DNA from: Methyloglobulus sp.
GTDB taxonomy: Bacteria > Pseudomonadota > Gammaproteobacteria > Methylococcales > Methylomonadaceae
Reading direction: 5' to 3'
NCBI GenBank assembly: GCA_013140405.1
Contig: JABFSV010000406.1
Span: 1 to 7,599 of the forward strand
DNA: 7,599 nt
In this document: one piece after another, positions 1 to 5,081 of the stretch
How the letters are laid out: each line of letters begins with the position of its first letter
Position numbering within the stretch: the first letter of the stretch is position 1
Made by a program: the position numbers and the translations under genes
The notes under the pieces: generated by a model
Told to the model about the DNA's origin: nothing
The model's input: only the letters and a program-made list of their open reading frames with translations
Databases searched by the model: none

Positions 1-5
1 AATTC

Positions 6-86
6 CTAAATGAAGTCGTAACCAGATAGCTTTTCAATAAACCAGCGCAAGACTTTACCCTTGTTCGAGGTTTTCCACGCCATGTT
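6..86 (-). pseudogene. Detached 3' end of a lysR-type gene
   Basis: This segment is a direct repeat of 1928-2008, the last 27 codons (26 residues plus stop) of the complete lysR gene further right. 78 of 81 bases match. The three differences (positions 51, 78 and 84) all fall at third codon positions and are synonymous, so the encoded peptide is identical. Identity begins exactly at the stop codon (complement of 6-8) and ends at 86, where the inverted-repeat DNA begins. No start or regulatory domain is attached, so it cannot make a LysR protein. It could be the displaced native 3' end of lysR after an element integrated there, or the stump of a paralogue cut by repeat insertion. The duplication itself is seen directly; its origin is inferred. 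Confidence 0.85.
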
Positions 87-88
87 AC

Positions 89-192
89 CCAGCCGGACGG
101 GGCATGTTGCCCCGTTCGTAGGATTTCAACGTGGTTCAAAAACGTCACCGTTGGCAAAACGTGAGTGACGGGGTAACATACCCCGCCACTCG
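89..192 (+). repeat. Left arm of a 104-bp inverted repeat with two hairpins
   Basis: This arm is the reverse complement of 384-487 with only 4 mismatches in 104 positions. It carries two smaller hairpins. One is at 97-115, written ACGGGGCA-TGT-TGCCCCGT. The other is at 163-191, a 13-bp stem with loop ACA and one mismatch. The two hairpins are inverted versions of each other: the inner pair C103-G109 of the first corresponds to a T-A pair in the second, so pairing is kept while the bases change. The outer end lies two bases from the truncated lysR fragment. It resembles REP/BIME or MITE-type repeats, but I do not recognise the family. Confidence 0.85.
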
Positions 193-383
193 GGGAAGTG
201 AGTGAGGTTCACTCTGTTCACCGCATCCTACGTGCTATGGACTTTTCGGAAATTTGAATGACTGTCAAAAATATTGCCAAATTAATAATGGATCAATTTT
301 AGAACATTCTCCTTGGTTTCCCGTTGCAATATATCTTGATAACAACTCATACTCGCGGATTTCCGCGTACGGCGGGTAACGAA
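193..383. other. Spacer between the inverted repeats, no gene seen
   Basis: This is 191 bp of AT-rich DNA between the two arms. The only ATG-initiated frame noticed is a 14-codon one at 258-302 without a convincing ribosome binding site. A short GC-rich hairpin lies at 354-367 (CGCGGA, TT, TCCGCG). If the flanking arms recombine, this is the segment that would invert. I see no clear promoter, although AT-rich stretches could hold one. Confidence 0.5.
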
Positions 384-487
384 CGAGTGACGGGGTATGT
401 TACCCCGTCACTCACGTTTTGCCGACGGTGGCGTTGTTGAACCACGTTGAAATCCTACGAACGGGGCAACATGCCCCGTCCGGCTGG
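384..487 (-). repeat. Right arm of the 104-bp inverted repeat
   Basis: This is the inverted partner of 89-192. Its hairpins are at 385-413 (perfect 13-bp stem, loop TGT) and 461-479 (8-bp stem, loop ACA). The arm ends 30 bp before the start codon of the membrane zinc-ribbon gene, so it forms the upstream region of that gene. An open frame that begins inside it at 419 is an artefact of the repeat. Confidence 0.85.
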
Positions 488-517
488 AGAGTATCTCCCA
501 CAAAAGGAAAAATATCT

Positions 518-1084
518 ATGTCTCAAAATAGCAATAAACCTATTGAAAGCGAACAAGAAATTGAGAGAAAAAGGTTGTTTGATGATGCGATGATAAAACT
601 TGAAGAAAATGCACTAAGGCTTCAACAGTATCGAGATCAACAAGCCGAACAAGTAAATACTGAAATTAAAAGAGAAAGCAATGAGCTCATTACCGTATAT
701 ATGATATTGCTTTTGCTTTTGCTTTTGATTGCTTTTATTGGTATTGCTATTTACGTTATAAGCTCGTATGGAATTGTTGTTGCTCTTTTAGGTATTTTTG
801 CATTTACTATTGTCGGTGGATTATTTATTGCCATCTTTGGAACACCTGAAGAAAAAGCTCAAACAGCATTTGGTTCGTTAAATCCACTAATGAATTGTCC
901 ACATTGCAACGCTTCTGGAAATATTCGCACCAAACCCATTACAGTGAAAAAGGGAATTAGTGGCGGCAAAGCGACGGCTGGATTACTAACAGGCGGTATC
1001 TCATTGCTAGCGGTAGGATTGTCCCGAGAAGAAAAATCAACCCAAGCTCACTGCCAAAAGTGTAACAACACTTGGCAATTTTAG
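518..1084 (+). CDS. Small membrane protein with C-terminal zinc ribbon
   Basis: This 188-residue protein has unknown function. Residues 10-55 are charged and glutamine-rich, probably helical or coiled coil. Two hydrophobic segments follow at about 58-81 and 84-107. The C-terminal part has two CxxC pairs (C127/C130 and C179/C182), the pattern of a four-cysteine zinc ribbon. Between them is a basic glycine-rich stretch and a hydrophobic loop (GLLTGGISLLAVGLSR). Similar split ribbons occur in uncharacterised proteins of bacteria and mobile elements; that is recollection, not a search. I chose ATG 518 because AAAAGGA lies at 502-508 with suitable spacing; the frame is open back to 419, but that part is only inverted-repeat DNA. 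The gene is more AT-rich than the lysR and pirin genes, which suggests recent acquisition. It sits alone between the repeat pair and an insertion sequence. Confidence 0.75.
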   Translation: MSQNSNKPIESEQEIERKRLFDDAMIKLEENALRLQQYRDQQAEQVNTEIKRESNELITVYMILLLLLLLIAFIGIAIYVISSYGIVVALLGIFAFTIVGGLFIAIFGTPEEKAQTAFGSLNPLMNCPHCNASGNIRTKPITVKKGISGGKATAGLLTGGISLLAVGLSREEKSTQAHCQKCNNTWQF

Positions 1085-1104
1085 AATACCGAACAGGCAA
1101 AACC

Positions 1105-1124
1105 CACTGCTGTCCCACAGTTTA
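1105..1124 (+). repeat. Left terminal inverted repeat of the IS
   Basis: The sequence CACTGCTGTCCCACAGTTTA is the exact reverse complement of 1888-1907. It defines the left boundary of the element, 20 bp after the stop codon of the zinc-ribbon gene. Confidence 0.9.
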
Positions 1125-1135
1125 ACAATAAAGTC

Positions 1136-1205
1136 GGCCTAAGAAATCCTTGTCGAGTTACAATAAGTTTATCACAACATATTGAACAATAAAGGAACTT
1201 AGGCC
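1136..1205 (+). promoter_or_regulatory. IS leader hairpin covering the transposase SD
   Basis: GGCCTAAG at 1136-1143 pairs with CTTAGGCC at 1198-1205, directly before the transposase start position. Inside this stem, TCCTT at 1147-1151 pairs with AAGGA at 1192-1196, which is the Shine-Dalgarno sequence. A transcript entering from outside the IS would fold and hide the ribosome site. A transcript starting inside the loop would not. IS10 and IS50 protect themselves in this way; that it operates here is inferred. Confidence 0.5.
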
Positions 1206-1331
1206 ACGGCACATCGTAATACAGTCCTGTCACAATTGCTTAAAATCGTCGGCAGAGATGAGTTTGAGAAAGTCGCATCAGCCCACCACCAAGGCCAAAG
1301 GCTGCGTAAAACGACGCGCTGGCCGCAGTTT

Positions 1332-1350
1332 GTACCCAAAGGGCATAAAT
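1332..1350 (+). repeat. 19-bp inverted repeat, frameshifting insertion (left)
   Basis: GTACCCAAAGGGCATAAAT is the exact reverse complement of 1578-1596. Removing 17 nt (1333-1349) restores the expected transposase reading FVALAFAQLTGRQ, so this copy is an insertion rather than ancestral coding sequence. Confidence 0.8.
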
Positions 1351-1577
1351 CGCCCTGGCTTTCGCGCAGTTGACCGGGCGGCAAAGCCTGCGCGACATCG
1401 AGTCGAACCTAAACGCCCAGCGGCAACACGCCTACTATCTTGGGGGCGCAGCTGTCACCCTAAAGAAGGGATTGCCCGACGTGAGGCAGTTGGTTTGCTT
1501 TGATGCCGAGACGCAAAAGGAATACACCTTCATCACCAACCACTTCAAATTGTCGGCACAGACTATCGCGGACATTT

Positions 1578-1596
1578 ATTTATGCCCTTTGGGTAC
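1578..1596 (-). repeat. 19-bp inverted repeat, frameshifting insertion (right)
   Basis: This is the inverted partner of 1332-1350. Removing 17 nt (1579-1595) restores the expected DIYKQRWQVE across the conserved catalytic-glutamate motif, so it too is an insertion. Confidence 0.8.
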
Positions 1597-1887
1597 AAGC
1601 AACGCTGGCAGGTCGAGTTGTTCTTCAAGTGGATCAAGCAGAACCTCAAGATCAAGTCCTTCCTGGACACCAGCCAGAATGCGGTGATGACGCAAATTTG
1701 GGTGGCCATGTGCGTCTATTTGCTGCTGGCTTACCTCAAGTTTTGCAACCAAGTCGAGGCCTCGCTACAGTAATTCATTAGGTTACAGGCACTGAACCTG
1801 TTCGCCAAACGCGACCTCATCCAACTCATCAAAGCCGAACCTCCGCCTGATGATTGTTCCTTTATGCAAGTTGATTTATGGTGTGCC

Positions 1888-1907
1888 TAAACTGTGGGAC
1901 AGCAGTG
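1888..1907 (-). repeat. Right terminal inverted repeat of the IS
   Basis: This is the exact reverse complement of 1105-1124. The ancestral transposase stop codon (TAA at 1888-1890) lies inside it, so the gene ran into the terminal repeat. The repeat ends 20 bp from the lysR stop codon. Confidence 0.9.
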
Positions 1908-1927
1908 AGTCCGACCCCTTTGATTGG

Positions 1928-2821
1928 CTAAATGAAGTCGTAACCAGATAGCTTTTCAATAAACCAGCGCAATACTTTACCCTTGTTCGAGGTTTTCCAT
2001 GCCATATTGATGGTTTCTATGGGTATCGTGTTTTCCACTGGCAATGCTATAAGTTGGCCTAATTCAAGCTGAACCTGAATACGGTGTGCTGGTAGAAATC
2101 CGACACCTAGACCCAAACACTGGGCGTTTATTTTTTCAGTAATCGACGGCACACTCAAGACCGGACGCTTGCTGAATATGCGACGGCTTTGCGGGGCTTG
2201 GTTTCTGGCTGAATCCTTGACTACGATAAAACGGTGCTGCCCGATCAGTTGCTGGGAAAGTGGCAAAGGTGCGTTCGTCAGCTCATGCCCGGGCGCAACG
2301 GCGAAAAGCCATTCAATCTCGCCAATCTTGTGGTATTTAATGCCTGGACTGGTCGTGGTTTCAGTGCCTGCACCGATGACCAAATCCGCCCGATTGCTCA
2401 CTATAGCTTCTTGCGCCCCGCCTAACACTTCCTCATAAATATTGATTTCAATATCCGGCAACACCTTGTAAAACTCGTTTATCAACGGATAAATGAACTC
2501 AAAACTGAGGATTGAGTCGATTGCAATATTGAAAACAGGCTCGAAGCCGCTATGGGTTTTTTTTGTGGCGACTGCCAAGCGTTCGGTAGCCTCCAGGATT
2601 TCCCGGCCTTGCTCAAGCAAGACTTGTCCGGCCTGCGTCAATACAGCTTTCCTGCCTTCCTTGCGGAACAATACCACATCCAGGTCTTGTTCCAGTTTCT
2701 GCACGGTATAGGAAATAGCTGAAGGTACCCGGAACAATTCATTGCCCGCTGCGGCGAAACTGCCTTTCCGGTCTATGGCATCCAGGACTTCAAGGGCATC
2801 AAGGGTGATCGGGTATTTCAT
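1928..2821 (-). CDS. LysR-family transcriptional regulator, YhaJ-like
   Basis: This is a complete 297-residue LysR-type regulator. Residues 6-65 form the winged helix-turn-helix, and about 92-295 the effector-binding domain with two periplasmic-binding-like lobes. The N-terminal run LDALEVLDAIDRKGSFAAA and the later RVPSAISYTVQKLEQDLDVVLF closely resemble E. coli YhaJ as I remember it. YhaJ is the regulator that activates yqjF, a DoxX-family gene, in response to products of 2,4-dinitrotoluene. Here the divergent neighbour is also a doxX gene, followed by pirin and nitroreductase, which supports a similar role. The start ATG (complement of 2819-2821) lacks a strong Shine-Dalgarno sequence. A LysR-type palindrome 12 bp upstream suggests autoregulation. 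Its last 27 codons are repeated at 6-86. The effector is unknown. Confidence 0.93.
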   Translation of the reverse strand: MKYPITLDALEVLDAIDRKGSFAAAGNELFRVPSAISYTVQKLEQDLDVVLFRKEGRKAVLTQAGQVLLEQGREILEATERLAVATKKTHSGFEPVFNIAIDSILSFEFIYPLINEFYKVLPDIEINIYEEVLGGAQEAIVSNRADLVIGAGTETTTSPGIKYHKIGEIEWLFAVAPGHELTNAPLPLSQQLIGQHRFIVVKDSARNQAPQSRRIFSKRPVLSVPSITEKINAQCLGLGVGFLPAHRIQVQLELGQLIALPVENTIPIETINMAWKTSNKGKVLRWFIEKLSGYDFI

Positions 2822-2832
2822 GACAATTATTG

Positions 2833-2847
2833 TTCAAATATTTTGAA
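2833..2847. promoter_or_regulatory. LysR-type operator (T-N11-A palindrome)
   Basis: TTCAAA-TAT-TTTGAA is a perfect interrupted palindrome containing the T-N11-A pattern of LysR operators. Its centre, 2840, is about 64 bp upstream of the transcription start inferred for doxX, the usual place for a LysR recognition site. It also lies 12 bp upstream of the lysR start codon. A second short palindrome, ACAATTATTGT, is at 2823-2833. Confidence 0.6.
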
Positions 2848-2867
2848 TGTATTAAGCAAAATCTATC

Positions 2868-2897
2868 GCTTTTTATTCTAATAAGCAACTCTATAAT
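2868..2897 (+). promoter_or_regulatory. Predicted promoter of the doxX operon
   Basis: TATAAT at 2892-2897 is a perfect -10 box. The -35 region at about 2868-2875 is only GCTTTTTA-like and far from TTGACA, as is common for promoters that need an activator. The start of transcription would be near 2904. doxX begins at 2939 with GAGGT at 2930-2934. Confidence 0.5.
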
Positions 2898-2938
2898 GGC
2901 TTTAACGTTTCAATTTATTAAATATTTGCGAGGTAAGT

Positions 2939-3400
2939 ATGAAAGATTTAATCAATAAAATTCTAGTTTCACATGCTGGTTGGGAAGCTGTTATGTTGCG
3001 TGTGCCTATCGGCATTATTCTTGCTGCACATGGCAGCCAAAAATTGTTTGGTTGGTTTGGTGGTTATGGATTGGAGGGAACGGGGCAATTTATGGCGTCA
3101 ATAGGTTTAAATCCAGGTTTTCTCATGGCGTTATTGGCGGGCAGCGCGGAATTTTTTGGCGGTTTAGGGCTAATACTGGGCTTGATGACCCGCCCTGCGG
3201 CGGCGGCAAGTGCACTCACGATGTTGGTCGCGTTGTTTGGGGTGCATTGGGTCAAGGGCTTTTTCCTGGATTCGCACGGCATTGAATATGCGCTAGCTTT
3301 ATTGTCGGCAACCGTCACACTGACGTTAATGGGCGGCGGACGGTATTCTTTGGACAACTATTTAATCAAGAACAATGTATTGGGGGTTAAAGATGAATAA
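2939..3400 (+). CDS. DoxX-family membrane protein
   Basis: This 153-residue protein belongs to the DoxX family of small integral membrane proteins. Hydrophobic segments lie at about 17-35, 58-80, 84-104 and 114-133, giving four helices. Family-type features are RVPIGIILAAHGSQKLFG near the N-terminus and the AEFFGGLGLILGLMTRPAA segment around residues 70-88. E. coli YqjF is a member, and its promoter is a YhaJ target induced by dinitrotoluene metabolites. DoxX proteins are often linked to redox or oxidative stress, but their biochemical activity is poorly defined. The start ATG has GAGGT at 2930-2934, close at 4 nt. It is the first gene of a three-gene operon and overlaps the next start by 8 nt, which suggests translational coupling. 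Confidence 0.92.
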   Translation: MKDLINKILVSHAGWEAVMLRVPIGIILAAHGSQKLFGWFGGYGLEGTGQFMASIGLNPGFLMALLAGSAEFFGGLGLILGLMTRPAAAASALTMLVALFGVHWVKGFFLDSHGIEYALALLSATVTLTLMGGGRYSLDNYLIKNNVLGVKDE

Positions 3401-4253
3401 GCAAAATCGGCAACTTGCAACGGTTGTTGCTGGGCAAAATACCTCGGATGGTGCAGGTGTTAAACTCAAGCGCATCTTTAATCCGCAACAAAAACATAAG
3501 TTTGACCCGTTTCTCTTGTTCGATGAGTTTGGCTCGGATGAAGCGGCGGATTATATCGGCGGTTTTCCCGACCATCCGCATCGTGGCTTTGAAACTGTGA
3601 CCTATATGCTGGCAGGTGCCATGCTGCACCGCGACCATCTGGGCAACGAAGGTCATTTGCGACAAGGTGATGTGCAATGGATGACGGCAGCGCACGGCAT
3701 TATCCATTCCGAAATGCCGGAACAGGAAAACGGCTTGTTGCATGGCTTTCAACTCTGGCTAAACCTGCCAGCCAAGGAGAAAATGAAGCCGCCGCATTAT
3801 CGGGATATTGCCGCGAAAGACATTCCTCATGTCGAATTGGTAAATGACGGGTACATAAAGCTCATTGCTGGGGATTATGTGGGCGGAACAGGAAAACAAT
3901 CAGGTGCTGTGACTGGTGTAGCGACACAACCCTTATATTTCGATGTGTCATTAAGTCCTCAGCAAGCATTGGATATTCCGGTAGATCCACAACATACGGC
4001 TTTAGTTTATGTTTACCAAGGCGAGTTGGCGGTTGGATCATCGGATAAAATTTTAACGGCGGGACAATTGGGGCAGCTAATTGATGGCGATAACATTCAT
4101 CTGGAAACGCAAACCCAATCGGCACAATTTTTAGTGTTAGCCGCGATGCCATTGAATGAGCCAGTTGTGCAATCAGGCCCGTTTGTCATGAACACGATGG
4201 AAGAGATCGAACAGGCGTACCGTGACTACCGTGATGGCGTGTTGACCCAATAA
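3393..4253 (+). CDS. Pirin-family bicupin protein
   Basis: This 286-residue cytoplasmic protein has an N-terminal pirin cupin at about 5-130 and a C-terminal pirin domain at about 175-280. The predicted metal ligands are H61 and H63 (in HPHRGFET), H105 and E107 (in HGIIHSEMPE), matching the His-His-His-Glu set of human pirin. Bacterial relatives YhhW and YhaK are known, and YhhW has quercetin 2,3-dioxygenase activity; this protein is longer than those roughly 230-residue forms. The ATG at 3393 is preferred over one at 3375 because GGGGG at 3382-3386 is suitably spaced. It overlaps the doxX stop by 8 nt. With DoxX, a nitroreductase and a YhaJ-like regulator it probably handles quinone-like or aromatic electrophiles. 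The substrate cannot be read from the sequence. Confidence 0.93.
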   Translation: MNKQNRQLATVVAGQNTSDGAGVKLKRIFNPQQKHKFDPFLLFDEFGSDEAADYIGGFPDHPHRGFETVTYMLAGAMLHRDHLGNEGHLRQGDVQWMTAAHGIIHSEMPEQENGLLHGFQLWLNLPAKEKMKPPHYRDIAAKDIPHVELVNDGYIKLIAGDYVGGTGKQSGAVTGVATQPLYFDVSLSPQQALDIPVDPQHTALVYVYQGELAVGSSDKILTAGQLGQLIDGDNIHLETQTQSAQFLVLAAMPLNEPVVQSGPFVMNTMEEIEQAYRDYRDGVLTQ

Positions 4254-4288
4254 ATCCGTTGTTATCAAACTAGTCTAAGGAGACTTAT

Positions 4289-4891
4289 ATGCAGCACAAA
4301 CCAGCAAACACCCGTGTAAAAATACACGAGCTTATCCAAACGCGCTGGAGTCCCAGGGCTTTTGATCCTGACAAAGCAGTCAACCACGACGACTTGCTGG
4401 CGCTGCTGGAAGCCGCCCGTTGGGCAGCGTCTTGTTTCAATGACCAGCCGTGGCGGTTTGTAGTGTGCGATAAGGCGACAGACGAAGCGGCGTGGCAACG
4501 AGCATTCGGGACGCTGGTCGAAAAAAACCGGCAATGGGCAAAAAATGCACCGGTGTTGATATTGGCGGTGGCTATGGAGCATTTTAACCACAACGGCAAA
4601 ACCAATCGCTGGGCTATGTATGATACTGGCGCTGCCAGTGCCAGCCTGTGCTTGCAGGCAACGGCATTGGGATTATGTGTGCATCAAATGGGCGGCTTTG
4701 ATGCCGACTTAGCTCACGAAGTTTTTCAACTTCCAGCCAATTGCCACCCCATGGCGATGATGGCGGTCGGTTATCAGGCTGATATTGGACAGCTTGATGA
4801 CGAATTTAAAAGTGCCGAATTAGCCGAACGGGTCAGGGTAGAATTGAATGAACGGTTTTATGCGGGGCAATGGGGCAAAGGAATCGAATAA
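4289..4891 (+). CDS. Nitroreductase-family FMN oxidoreductase
   Basis: This complete 200-residue protein belongs to the nitroreductase family. These are usually homodimeric flavoproteins that use NAD(P)H to reduce nitro groups, quinones or flavins. The N-terminal RWSPRAF (residues 19-25) and NDQPWRF (51-57) correspond to FMN-phosphate and isoalloxazine contacts in the family. ALGLCVHQMGGFD (126-138) and AVGY (159-162) match the later conserved parts. No signal peptide or membrane segment is seen, so it is cytoplasmic. Translation starts at ATG 4289, supported by a strong AAGGAGA at 4277-4283. It lies 35 nt after the pirin gene on the same strand, so it is likely the third gene of the operon. 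Its presence supports nitroaromatic or quinone detoxification; the natural substrate is unknown. Confidence 0.93.
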   Translation: MQHKPANTRVKIHELIQTRWSPRAFDPDKAVNHDDLLALLEAARWAASCFNDQPWRFVVCDKATDEAAWQRAFGTLVEKNRQWAKNAPVLILAVAMEHFNHNGKTNRWAMYDTGAASASLCLQATALGLCVHQMGGFDADLAHEVFQLPANCHPMAMMAVGYQADIGQLDDEFKSAELAERVRVELNERFYAGQWGKGIE

Positions 4892-4960
4892 TTTGAATGG
4901 TGCTTATCAGATTGACTATTGGTTCGCCTGTTGTGGATTTATACCTATCCTAATAAGTTC

Positions 4961-4999
4961 TCATCCTGACCTTCTCCAGAGAGGGAGAGGCTAGGATGA
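4961..4999. repeat. REP-like hairpin in the convergent intergenic region
   Basis: TCATCCT (4961-4967) pairs with AGGATGA (4993-4999). Inside, CCTTCTCC (4970-4977) pairs with GGAGAGG (4984-4990) with one bulged T. The core recalls the CCCTCTCC/GGAGAGGG repeats scattered through many gammaproteobacterial genomes. No T-run follows, so it is more likely a REP element or transcript stabiliser than an intrinsic terminator. It lies 70 bp after the nitroreductase stop. Confidence 0.6.
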
Positions 5000-5050
5000 T
5001 GGAATTCAAATAACTTATTGCGATTTATGCCTCAATCAAGCCATTACGAG

Positions 5051-5080
5051 CAATGACTTCATTGATTTTTGATTTTATTC
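5051..5080 (+). terminator. Weak terminator candidate after the doxX operon
   Basis: CAATG-ACTT-CATTG at 5051-5064 is followed by a T-rich stretch to 5079. The stem is short and AT-rich and lies about 160 nt after the nitroreductase stop, immediately before the end of the oppositely oriented Fe-S gene. It is a possible end for read-through transcripts, but weak. Confidence 0.3.
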
Positions 5081-5081
5081 G

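Larger units (their letters stand above)
1206..1890 (+). pseudogene. IS4-family transposase remnant
   Basis: Three reading frames in succession carry one transposase. From 1206 the frame reads as the usual N-terminus (AHRNTVLSQLLKIVGRDEFE and onward) to about 1335. From about 1352 it continues as ALAFAQLTGRQSLRDIESNL. From about 1594 it gives YKQRWQVELFFKWIK, the Y-(2)-R-(3)-E-(6)-K signature that holds the catalytic glutamate. Lesions: the start is ACG where ATG is expected; 17-nt insertions at about 1333-1349 and 1579-1595 shift the frame; an internal deletion near 1441-1450 removes roughly 200 codons with the first two catalytic aspartates; and a CAA-to-TAA nonsense codon probably arose at 1771-1773. 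After that stop the family sequence continues (ALNLFAKRDLIQLI) to TAA at 1888-1890. It cannot encode an active transposase. Confidence 0.9.
1105..1907 (+). mobile_element. Internally deleted IS4-family insertion sequence
   Basis: This 803-bp element is bounded by perfect 20-bp terminal inverted repeats and contains a wrecked transposase of the IS4-family group with a DUF4372-like N-terminus. Relatives are usually around 1.3-1.5 kb; here the middle of the transposase, with the first two catalytic aspartates, is missing. Both ends are intact, so it could in principle be moved by a related transposase supplied elsewhere. I see no convincing target-site duplication at 1095-1104 versus 1908-1917, which suggests that the flanks were rearranged or that insertion is old. 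Confidence 0.85.

Noticed and set aside
193..383. Retron-like or other known non-coding RNA in the inverted-repeat loop
   Set aside because: No reverse transcriptase or recognisable RNA family is nearby, and the hairpins fit a dispersed DNA repeat at least as well.
1..490. CRISPR array
   Set aside because: The repeated units are inverted, only two long arms exist, and there are no regular spacers or cas genes.
419..517. N-terminal extension of the zinc-ribbon gene starting at ATG 419
   Set aside because: This stretch lies mostly in the right inverted-repeat arm, and the resulting peptide resembles no part of the protein. A good Shine-Dalgarno sequence at 502-508 supports ATG 518.
1258..1687. 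Separate small genes inside the IS region
   Set aside because: These frames are shifted or shadow readings of one broken transposase. The family sequence can be followed across three frames with explained lesions.
1095..1917. Target-site duplication around the IS
   Set aside because: The ten bases on each side do not match beyond chance, so no duplication can be claimed.
3375..3392. Upstream start of the pirin gene at ATG 3375
   Set aside because: It has no suitable ribosome site and would extend the overlap with doxX. The G-rich site at 3382-3386 fits ATG 3393.
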